A stretch of 37,933 nucleotides of DNA, taken from the IMG/VR virus record IMGVR_UViG_3300048927_000746, positions 1-37,933 of that record. One strand, written 5' to 3'. Shown here piece after piece: positions 1 to 4,833 of the stretch (positions are counted from its first letter, which is position 1; the number at the start of each line of letters is the position of its first letter). The position numbers and the translations under genes are program-made. The notes under the pieces were generated by a model. That model searched no databases. It was not told the origin of the DNA and was given only the letters and a program-made list of their open reading frames with translations. This stretch comes from a virus.

Positions 1-75
1 TCGCCACACGGGTACGCCTTGGCGCCAAGATAGGTTAGAATGCGCACCCCCGGCAGCGATGCCTGGGCATGCAAT

Positions 76-151
76 GGGCCGTTAGCTCAGTCGGTAGAGC
101 AGAAGACTTTTAATCTTTTGGTCGATGGTTCGAATCCATCACGGCCCACCA
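76..151 (+). tRNA. tRNA-Lys: tRNA-Lys (anticodon UUU)
   Basis: The acceptor stem GGGCCGT pairs with ACGGCCC, a discriminator A follows, and CCA is encoded at 149-151. The D arm (GCTC/GAGC), a five-pair anticodon stem with loop CTTTTAA (anticodon 109-111) and the T arm with GGTTCGAATCC are all present. The gene is intact. The phage integrase ends only 68 bases downstream, so this tRNA is the likely integration target and its 3' half part of the attachment core. Confidence 0.97.
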
Positions 152-168
152 ATTGCATCAACAACTTA

Positions 169-191
169 GGCGCCCGCAGGGCGCCTTTTTT
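169..191 (+). terminator. Rho-independent terminator after tRNA-Lys
   Basis: A perfect 7-bp stem GGCGCCC/GGGCGCC with a 3-base loop is followed by six T on the plus strand. It lies 17 bases after the tRNA and would end its transcript before the convergent integrase gene. Confidence 0.85.
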
Positions 192-197
192 GTGTCT

Positions 198-220
198 CCG
201 GAAAAATTGCCGGAAAAATT
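198..220. repeat. Direct repeat CCGGAAAAATT x2 beside attL
   Basis: CCGGAAAAATT occurs at 198-208 and again at 210-220, one helical turn apart, between the tRNA and the integrase stop. The spacing and place fit arm-type integrase or Xis binding sites. That role is inference from position. Confidence 0.5.
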
Positions 221-1415
221 AAGTGGTTCCACGCTCAAGTGCGTTTCTTTTCCCAGGCGGTTGAACCACCGGCCGCTCATGGTCATAACGCTGCCGCATC
301 GCTTCGGTTACGTGACCGCCTGCAGCCTTGTTGTCGCCATCAGTGATGCCCCGGTGCTTCAAGCCATGCAGGGCGAAGCGTTTCGCCTTGGTGATCACCC
401 CGGCGCGAATAGCCTCCGTAATGAAGCGCTGCCAGGCGCTGTCGAGGGCGGACTTGGTGATTGGGTCGCCGTCGCGCTCCACCAGCAAGAACCTGTCGCT
501 CGCGCGCAGAGGAACGGGGCGCACTCGCCCCTTGCGGTTCCAGATCCGATTTCGCCGCGCGAGCAGCTGGTCCCATGCTTCGATCATCGACGCATCCCAT
601 TCCGTCACGTTGTCGCGCGATCCTTTGCGCCGATTGCTGTGGACGCCATCTGCCTGCCGATGCGCATCGGTGAGCGTGCAGACCTCGATCCCCCGCAGGC
701 GAACGCTGTAGGCGAGGACCATCACCGGTGCCAAGTAGTCCGGGAAGCTGCCCTTGGCGTTGGATGGAAGCGCGCCGCGCTCGCGCGCAAAGGACAGCAC
801 AGCTCGAAAGGCATCTTGCGACGGCATGCGGGAATCGCCGCGCTCTCTTGCTTGCCGCACGCCCTTGGCCGGGTTGGACTTGCAGTAGCCCATGCGAACG
901 CCCCACGAAAGCGTGAGGCGCAGGTAGCGGTGCAGATGGTTGGCCTTGGTCGGTGTCGCCGGCAGGGCCGGTTGCGAGCGATTGGCCGGCCGGCCGGCGG
1001 CGAACGTCTCAACCAACCGCTGAACAACTGGCGTCGTGATGCGGTCGACCTGTATGCACCCGAAGGGTGTTCCGTCTTTGCGGATGTAGTTGGCCAGCAC
1101 CTCGGCGTAGGCCCTGTAGTTCTTCTTTGAGCCGGCAGAAAGCCGCTTGAAATCGCTGGATTCGTGGTAGCGATCAAAGAGGAAGCGAAGTGTGCCGCGC
1201 CCAACACCGGAGCGCAGTTCCTCCACAATGGCATGCAGGTCGGACAAGCGCGCGCTCGCGTGGGCGACCGTGCGTTTTACGCGCCGGCCGCCCTCCGCGT
1301 GATCCTCGTACACGAACCAGCGGTCGTCTTGCCAGTAGATCCCCTTGGGCAATGCGTCCTGCTCGATGTGGCCCGGTATCGCCGGGTTGAACTTCCTTTT
1401 TCTGCCGCGTGTCAT
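219..1415 (-). CDS. int: Tyrosine-type phage integrase
   Basis: A 398-residue site-specific recombinase that should insert the phage into tRNA-Lys and, with Xis, excise it. The start MTRGRKRKF (ATG at 1415) is chosen because the open frame upstream has no integrase character and the preceding gene ends at 1415 with a one-base overlap. The N-terminal basic, arm-binding part is followed by a SAM-like core-binding region (FDRYHESSDFKRLSAGSKKNYRAY) and a catalytic domain with an arginine box (AYSVRLRGIEVCTL), a middle lysine region and HGLKHRGIT near the end. The last stretch (GHVTEAMRQRYDHERPVVQP) contains the expected catalytic tyrosine. It is transcribed toward the tRNA, the usual arrangement for attL. 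Confidence 0.92.
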   Translation of the reverse strand: MTRGRKRKFNPAIPGHIEQDALPKGIYWQDDRWFVYEDHAEGGRRVKRTVAHASARLSDLHAIVEELRSGVGRGTLRFLFDRYHESSDFKRLSAGSKKNYRAYAEVLANYIRKDGTPFGCIQVDRITTPVVQRLVETFAAGRPANRSQPALPATPTKANHLHRYLRLTLSWGVRMGYCKSNPAKGVRQARERGDSRMPSQDAFRAVLSFARERGALPSNAKGSFPDYLAPVMVLAYSVRLRGIEVCTLTDAHRQADGVHSNRRKGSRDNVTEWDASMIEAWDQLLARRNRIWNRKGRVRPVPLRASDRFLLVERDGDPITKSALDSAWQRFITEAIRAGVITKAKRFALHGLKHRGITDGDNKAAGGHVTEAMRQRYDHERPVVQPPGKRNALERGTT

Positions 1416-1636
1416 CAGATGTTGTCCTCTTCCCGTACTTCTTGCTGGTGCGGATCGACCAGGCCCAGCGCCGCGTTCAGGGCGTCGAGGGTGGTCCAAA
1501 TCCCGCCATGGCGGTCGTACTTGTACCGGATACCCTGCCGGTCTGCCCAGCGCCGCACGGTTGCCGCTCGGGGCGGCGGGCCGTGGGGAGTGCACAGTTC
1601 CTGCAGGACGTTGAATTGCACAATTCGGCTGCTCAA
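1415..1636 (-). CDS. Small DNA-binding protein, excisionase-like
   Basis: About 73 residues. The sequence ALQELCTPHG..AATVRRWADRQGIRYKYDRHGGIWTTLDALNAALG has the look of a DUF4224/Xis-type winged helix: helix-turn-helix, a short wing around DRHGG, then a helix. Its stop overlaps the integrase start by one base, so the two are translationally coupled, as expected for an int-xis pair. The TTG at 1636 overlaps the stop of the gene before it and has GGAGG ten bases upstream; a GTG at 1621 is the alternative. Excisionase function is inferred from fold and position. Confidence 0.6.
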   Translation of the reverse strand: MSSRIVQFNVLQELCTPHGPPPRAATVRRWADRQGIRYKYDRHGGIWTTLDALNAALGLVDPHQQEVREEDNI

Positions 1637-1836
1637 AGCTCGGACGCCTCCATCCACTCGCGCCGGCATACCCACTGCCGGCGCATTTCTTCCCGCAGGA
1701 CTTCGGCGGAAGCGGGACCACGTTTCCCCGCGATGCGGGCTATCAGTTCGTCCACCCACCTGCCGCTGTTGTATCCCTGCCTGATCCAGTGGCGGGCCTC
1801 GCAGACCCGCCGATGTTCCTCTGTGGCGTCATCCAT
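1633..1836 (-). CDS. Small phage protein of unknown function
   Basis: 67 residues, charged and probably helical, with the pattern RRVCEARHWIRQGY..RVDELIARIAGKRGPASAEVLREEMRRQW. It resembles conserved small proteins of Xanthomonadaceae prophages, but I cannot assign a function. It begins in a TAATG overlap with the preceding gene and its stop overlaps the excisionase-like start, so it belongs to one tightly packed early operon. There is no signal peptide or membrane segment. Confidence 0.7.
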   Translation of the reverse strand: MDDATEEHRRVCEARHWIRQGYNSGRWVDELIARIAGKRGPASAEVLREEMRRQWVCRREWMEASEL

Positions 1837-2114
1837 TACCCGGAACTTCTATCGCCTAAGCTCAGTCCCAGCTGGACGACATTGCTGGCGCTGGCTGGAA
1901 TCTGGACCGCGCGGCCGTACAGGCGGGTCCACTCTTGCAGCGCCAAGTGGGCGCTGGGGTGCTTGTGGGTGCGGCCGCACCGGCATTCGATGAAGTGCCC
2001 ACCGCCGGCTGCAGGCCGGCGGCAATCCTCCATCAGGCGGGCTGTGTGCCCGGCCTTGCAGACAGGCAAGGGCCACGGTGGCGTTAACTGCCACTGCGTC
2101 GCGTGGTACTTCAT
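1836..2114 (-). CDS. Small phage protein with a CxC zinc-ribbon-like core
   Basis: 92 residues with HFIECRCGRTHKHPSAHLALQEWTRLYGR in the middle. Cys-X-Cys with the nearby histidines could bind a metal. GGAGGG lies seven bases before the ATG at 2114. The start overlaps the stop of the 46-residue gene upstream (ATGA), and the stop overlaps the next gene (TAATG). The function is unknown; similar single-ribbon proteins are common in phage early regions. Confidence 0.7.
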   Translation of the reverse strand: MKYHATQWQLTPPWPLPVCKAGHTARLMEDCRRPAAGGGHFIECRCGRTHKHPSAHLALQEWTRLYGRAVQIPASASNVVQLGLSLGDRSSG

Positions 2115-2251
2115 TCACCCGCCCTCCGCGCTGCGTCGAAGTCGTATGCGCGGTCGAAACCCAGGTGCGTGATAGCCTGCGCGCCGGGTCCGGTGTCGGC
2201 CCCCTGCGAACATGCGGCGGTGGCTGGGTGCAACTCAGTCTGCTGTTTCAT
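2111..2251 (-). CDS. Very small early protein (46 aa), hypothetical
   Basis: Begins MKQQTELHPATAACSQGADT and ends with FDAARRAGE. AGGA lies about seven bases before the ATG, and its stop overlaps the next start in an ATGA. It fits the coupled operon spacing on both sides, which is the main reason for calling it real. There is no recognisable domain. Confidence 0.55.
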   Translation of the reverse strand: MKQQTELHPATAACSQGADTGPGAQAITHLGFDRAYDFDAARRAGE

Positions 2252-2322
2252 GGCTCTTCCTCGAGCTTCGTGGTGGGAAGGCCCAGCGGTGGCGTTGGCG
2301 CGCCACCGGCCGGACCCACTTG

Positions 2323-2595
2323 TTACAGGGTGTCGGCCAGGTCTACGCCCGGCGCTTGGTCGGGGCGGTGAGCATTGCTCAGTACCTTTCGCATTTCGTC
2401 CGCGATGTACGCGGCTACGGCGGCGACGTGGTCAAGGGTGATCGGAGAGGGCTGATCGGTGTCCAACAACGCAAGCAGATCTGCTGCGCGCTGGGCCTGC
2501 CAGAGCCGGTCGATATCGAGTTCATGCACGCAGTAGTGGATGCTGTTCTGCACTTCGGCCGGCGTACGGGCCGCGTCGCGGATGTACGCGCTCAT
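2323..2595 (-). CDS. Early phage protein of unknown function (90 aa)
   Basis: A helical, acidic protein (MSAYIRDAARTPAEVQNSIHYCVHELDIDRLWQAQRAADLLALL..). The same frame is open far upstream, but the start at 2595 is supported by an ATGA overlap with the 83-residue gene before it. I see no metal-binding, membrane or DNA-binding motif. It is part of the leftward early operon that ends with the integrase. Confidence 0.7.
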   Translation of the reverse strand: MSAYIRDAARTPAEVQNSIHYCVHELDIDRLWQAQRAADLLALLDTDQPSPITLDHVAAVAAYIADEMRKVLSNAHRPDQAPGVDLADTL

Positions 2596-2843
2596 GAAAG
2601 CGCTCCCCGGCCGGCGTTCGGGACGGTGGCTTGGCAATGCTCCCACCGCGCTTTGACCTGATCGACGGCGATCTGGATTTCGCCCAGCGTCAACTCTTCC
2701 GGCGTCTTTCCAGCGCCGAGCAGGCGCGCAAACAGACCTTGCCAGCAGGCATGGTTCCATTCGGTGGTGTCGGCGATCTGGCCGAAAAAGTGTGCGAGCT
2801 GGCGCGCGGCATGCGCGGGCGCAACTTGGGTGTCGTGTGACAT
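2592..2843 (-). CDS. Early phage protein of unknown function (83 aa), first gene after the C4-like leader
   Basis: Begins MSHDTQVAPAHAARQLAHFFGQIADTTEW and looks like one small helical domain. Its ribosome binding site (GGAGACGT, 2856-2849) lies inside a contiguous 15-base stretch. The two halves of that stretch are each complementary to a separate 8-base segment of the RNA immediately upstream. This gene is therefore the predicted target of the C4-like antisense RNA, in the position held by icd in phage P1. It overlaps the next gene by ATGA. Confidence 0.7.
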   Translation of the reverse strand: MSHDTQVAPAHAARQLAHFFGQIADTTEWNHACWQGLFARLLGAGKTPEELTLGEIQIAVDQVKARWEHCQATVPNAGRGALS

Positions 2844-2848
2844 CGAAG

Positions 2849-2886
2849 ACGTCTCCTGTATCCGAGAATTGACCTCGGGGAGACGT
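2849..2886 (-). promoter_or_regulatory. Alternative hairpin hiding the ribosome binding site of the 83-aa gene
   Basis: ACGTCTCC and GGAGACGT can also pair within the same molecule, enclosing a second stem CCGAG/CTCGG. The RNA could therefore sequester the ribosome binding site in cis as well as through the processed C4-like RNA. Confidence 0.5.
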
Positions 2887-2985
2887 TTCTACGCGCCGCA
2901 CCGAGGGTGTCGGGAGGTTAGAAACCGGGATACAGACCGGCGGGCAGCTTTCCCCTTTCGGGTGTTGTATCGCTGCCGCCCTCCC
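2879..2985 (-). ncRNA. Candidate C4-type antisense RNA in the early leader
   Basis: On the minus strand, CTGTATCC (2935-2928) and ACGTCTCC (2886-2879) are each perfectly complementary to neighbouring parts of one target, GGATACAG (2863-2856) and GGAGACGT (2856-2849), which covers the ribosome binding site of the 83-residue gene. This two-segment antisense layout is that of the P1/P7 C4 RNA. Between the segments lies GTTTCTAACCTCCCGAC, and upstream is a strong hairpin GGCGGCAGC/GCTGCCCGCC. The boundaries are approximate. In P1, C4 represses the icd-ant operon; here a KilA-N protein is encoded just upstream instead. Confidence 0.55.
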
Positions 2986-3021
2986 GACGCAGAAGACGTC
3001 GGTGCGCTCAAATCTCAGGCG

Positions 3022-3052
3022 CAAAAAAACCGCAATGCTGTCGGGTGCGGTT
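3022..3052 (-). terminator. Rho-independent terminator after the KilA-N gene
   Basis: On the minus strand AACCGCA and TGCGGTT form a 7-bp stem around an 11-base loop, followed by a run of seven T (3029-3023). It lies about 80 bases past the KilA-N stop and before the C4-like leader. It would separate the KilA-N transcript from the leftward early operon unless transcription reads through. Confidence 0.8.
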
Positions 3053-3067
3053 GCCGCTGTATCGTCG

Positions 3068-3083
3068 GAGTTTCTAATCTCCT
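3068..3083 (-). repeat. Leader element GGAGATTAGAAACTCC
   Basis: Its first 13 bases (GGAGATTAGAAAC) are complementary at 12 of 13 positions to GTTTCTAACCTCC inside the C4-like RNA (2924-2912). It could be a second pairing site, or an arm of a long-range stem that encloses the terminator. Confidence 0.5.
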
Positions 3084-3131
3084 TGCGGCGGACTTTGCCC
3101 TCGAATTCTGTGTAAGTCAAGACAGAACTGG

Positions 3132-3965
3132 TCATGCGCTGAACACCCAACACTTGATCGGGCAGGCCTGATGCGGGCTGTTCACCGCGCGGCTGCGGTG
3201 CAGCAGCCGGGGACATGCGATCAGTGCCCAGGTCAGGCCGGTGGACGCCGGCAGTGCCGCGCCCTGCAGTTCGGCCGCACGGCGCACTTCCGGCAGGTTC
3301 AGGGCCAGCCACGCTGGGTTGCGGGCGTGGCTGTGCAACTGTCCAGCGGCGATGCCGGCGTCGACCACGTTCCAGAAGCCGGCCAGCACGCCCTCGACCC
3401 GAGAAACGGGGACGCTGGGCACTTCCGGTACCGGCAGACCGAGGCCGAGCGACAGCTGGGCAGCCTGGGCGTGCAGCGCCTCGATCTCGCCGGCGGCATG
3501 CGCGCGGTACAGGCGGTTGACCACGCGGGCGCGGGCGGTGTGCAGCGCGGCCGAGGTGGTGGCATAGCCTGCAGGCTGGGCCTGACCGGTTACCAGGGCG
3601 TCATAGGCGGCGATGACCGCCAGGTGGAACTTGGGGGAGATCCACATGGCGTAGGCGTAGACCAGTGGCTTTGCGGCGTAGGTGCCGTTGCCAAACCCGT
3701 CGTTCACGACAGAAAGGGGGGCCTCCTCAGATGTGAGGAGGCCCGCCTCACTTTTGGGGACCCCGTTGCTCACATCTGAGCAGCGCTCAATTTCGGCGAC
3801 AAGCTCGTCAACCTGCTGGAGCCGCAGCCAATTCGCAGGCTGGTGTCTACGATGGCTGCCGGCTGCTTGGTGCAGGTCGTTCAGGCAGTAGCGGCCTGCG
3901 CGGTCGCGTCGGATCTGCAGGTTTCCGAGCAACAGCGGCGCGGCGGGGGCGGTTTGGACAGTCAT
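3132..3965 (-). CDS. KilA-N domain protein, antirepressor-like
   Basis: 277 residues. The N-terminal KilA-N DNA-binding domain runs from about residue 10 to 130: GRYCLNDLHQAAGS.R.HQPANWLR, then after a linker GNGTYAAKPLVYAYAMWISPKFHLAVIAAYDALV. The linker (CSDVSNGVPKSEAGLLTSEEAPLS) is unusual: its DNA carries a 10-bp hairpin and a second palindrome. The rest is alanine-rich and helical. The final residues IKCWVFSA match the end of the primase/helicase, and the stop overlaps an ATG (ATGA). KilA-N proteins often act as antirepressors or early regulators. GAGG lies eight bases before the ATG. It is divergent from brnT. Confidence 0.85.
   Translation of the reverse strand: MTVQTAPAAPLLLGNLQIRRDRAGRYCLNDLHQAAGSHRRHQPANWLRLQQVDELVAEIERCSDVSNGVPKSEAGLLTSEEAPLSVVNDGFGNGTYAAKPLVYAYAMWISPKFHLAVIAAYDALVTGQAQPAGYATTSAALHTARARVVNRLYRAHAAGEIEALHAQAAQLSLGLGLPVPEVPSVPVSRVEGVLAGFWNVVDAGIAAGQLHSHARNPAWLALNLPEVRRAAELQGAALPASTGLTWALIACPRLLHRSRAVNSPHQACPIKCWVFSA
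3719..3744. repeat. Perfect 10-bp inverted repeat inside the KilA-N gene
   Basis: GGGCCTCCTC and GAGGAGGCCC flank a 6-base loop. The central CTCAGATGTGAG (3726-3737) recurs as its reverse complement CTCACATCTGAG within the palindrome at 3767-3782. Both fall in the low-complexity linker codons. Confidence 0.75.
3767..3782. repeat. Palindrome TGCTCACATCTGAGCA inside the KilA-N gene
   Basis: TGCTCA/TGAGCA flank a CATC loop. It shares a 12-base core, in inverted orientation, with the hairpin at 3719-3744, so the two can also pair with each other. Confidence 0.65.
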
Positions 3966-4018
3966 GTGGGATACCTCGGCTGGGGAATGGGTATGGGCAG
4001 GGCGGGGTGGTGCCCCAG

Positions 4019-4047
4019 TTGCGCTCCCGAATTAATGTGCATACAAT
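4019..4047 (+). promoter_or_regulatory. Promoter of brnTA
   Basis: TTGCGC (4019-4024) and TACAAT (4042-4047) are 17 bases apart. The start site expected about seven bases later coincides with the brnT ATG at 4055, so the mRNA may be nearly leaderless. GCAT and ATGC half sites (4040-4054) flank the -10 box and could be a BrnA operator. Confidence 0.6.
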
Positions 4048-4054
4048 AAATGCC

Positions 4055-4339
4055 ATGGAAATCACCTACGACGCCGCCAAGAACGCCCGCAACGTTGAAG
4101 AGCGCGGTCTTTCCTTTGAGCTGGTGCGTGCGTTCGATTTCCAGACTGCCTTGTTCGTCCTTGATGACCGAAGGGAGTACGGCGAGGTGCGTTACCGGGG
4201 GCTGGGGCTGATAGGCGAGCGGGTACACGCGCTGGTCTTCACCGAAACCCCCAAGGGCATCCGGGTCATCAGCTTCCGCAAGGCCAACAAAAGAGAGGTC
4301 AAAAGCTATGAACAAGCACAAGAACAGCGAAACGCCTGA
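4055..4339 (+). CDS. brnT: BrnT family toxin
   Basis: 94 residues, the toxin of a type II toxin-antitoxin pair. BrnT proteins have a RelE-like ribonuclease fold that slows translation. The family hallmarks are clear: MEITYDAAKNARNVEERGLSFELVRAFDF at the start, DDRREYGEVRYRGLG in the middle, and VFTETPKGIRVISFRKANKREVKSYEQA at the end. The start at 4055 matches the family; the open frame upstream does not. There is no Shine-Dalgarno sequence. It overlaps brnA by 32 bases. It lies on the strand opposite the surrounding early genes, as expected for a self-contained cargo module. Confidence 0.93.
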   Translation: MEITYDAAKNARNVEERGLSFELVRAFDFQTALFVLDDRREYGEVRYRGLGLIGERVHALVFTETPKGIRVISFRKANKREVKSYEQAQEQRNA

Positions 4340-4637
4340 CAAGGACAACCCGGAATGGACCGCAGGCGATGTGGCCCGCGCGGTTGCGTTCACCGGGTTG
4401 CCGGCGGGGCTGCAGGGCAAGCTCCGTGGCCGGCCCAAGGCGGCGGAAACGAAGGAGCGCATCACCATCCGCCTGTCGCCGGATGTGCTCGATGCGTTCC
4501 GCGAAACCGGTGCCGGCTGGCAGACCAAGATCGACGCGGTCCTGAAGGATTGGGTGGTGGCGAGCCAGGGCAAGCTGCCGGCGACGGTCGCCAAGCGTTC
4601 GACAGTCGCGAAGCGTCCTATGGCGGCCAAGAAGTGA
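4308..4637 (+). CDS. brnA: BrnA family antitoxin
   Basis: 109 residues. The ribbon-helix-helix region KERITIRLSPDVLDAFRETGAGWQTKIDAVLKDWV (about residues 50-85) is the BrnA signature and binds DNA as a dimer. The first half binds and neutralises BrnT. A lysine-rich tail (VAKRSTVAKRPMAAKK) follows. Family members usually repress their own promoter, which fits the operator-like half sites before brnT. A hairpin (4639-4657) starts two bases after the stop. Confidence 0.93.
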   Translation: MNKHKNSETPDKDNPEWTAGDVARAVAFTGLPAGLQGKLRGRPKAAETKERITIRLSPDVLDAFRETGAGWQTKIDAVLKDWVVASQGKLPATVAKRSTVAKRPMAAKK

Positions 4638-4638
4638 T

Positions 4639-4657
4639 ACCCGGCGCGAAGCCGGGT
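4639..4657 (+). terminator. Hairpin directly after brnA
   Basis: A perfect 7-bp stem ACCCGGC/GCCGGGT with a GCGAA loop. There is no T-run, so it may protect or process the 3' end rather than terminate. Confidence 0.5.
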
Positions 4658-4663
4658 GCAACC

Positions 4664-4828
4664 TTGCTGCAGGACTTCGACGTGACGGATCACCTGCGAA
4701 ACGAAGAGGAGATTGCTATGTACTTGGCCGCTTGTCGCGAAGAGGCTGGCGATGATGCTGCCTTTATTGCTTCTGCGATGGCAGCCTGCGACAGAGCAAG
4801 GGCACGTTGGAGCATCCGTAGTACTTAA
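4664..4828 (+). pseudogene. Truncated antidote-like protein (HigA/HI1420-type N-terminus)
   Basis: About 54 residues: LQDFDVTDHLRNEEEIAMYLAACREEAGDDAAFIASAMAACDRARARW, then SIRST and stop. The first 45 residues follow the N-terminal pattern of addiction-module antidote proteins (D..EYL..EE.IA.YL..A.EEGD..FIA.AL..VARAR). Complete members continue into a helix-turn-helix that is missing here. The frame breaks off beside the end of the primase gene, suggesting that recombination clipped it. The TTG start is a guess; GTG 4682 and ATG 4718 are alternatives. Confidence 0.4.
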
Positions 4829-4833
4829 TGCGT

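Noticed and set aside
2323-3312. Minus frame open from 3312, with an ATG at 3135 overlapping the KilA-N stop (MTSSVLTYTEFEGKV..), as an Icd-like protein
   Set aside because: It runs through the C4-like RNA and terminator and then through the 83-aa gene in another frame. Only the last 90 codons (from 2595) look like a protein. A short leader peptide remains possible but is not supported.
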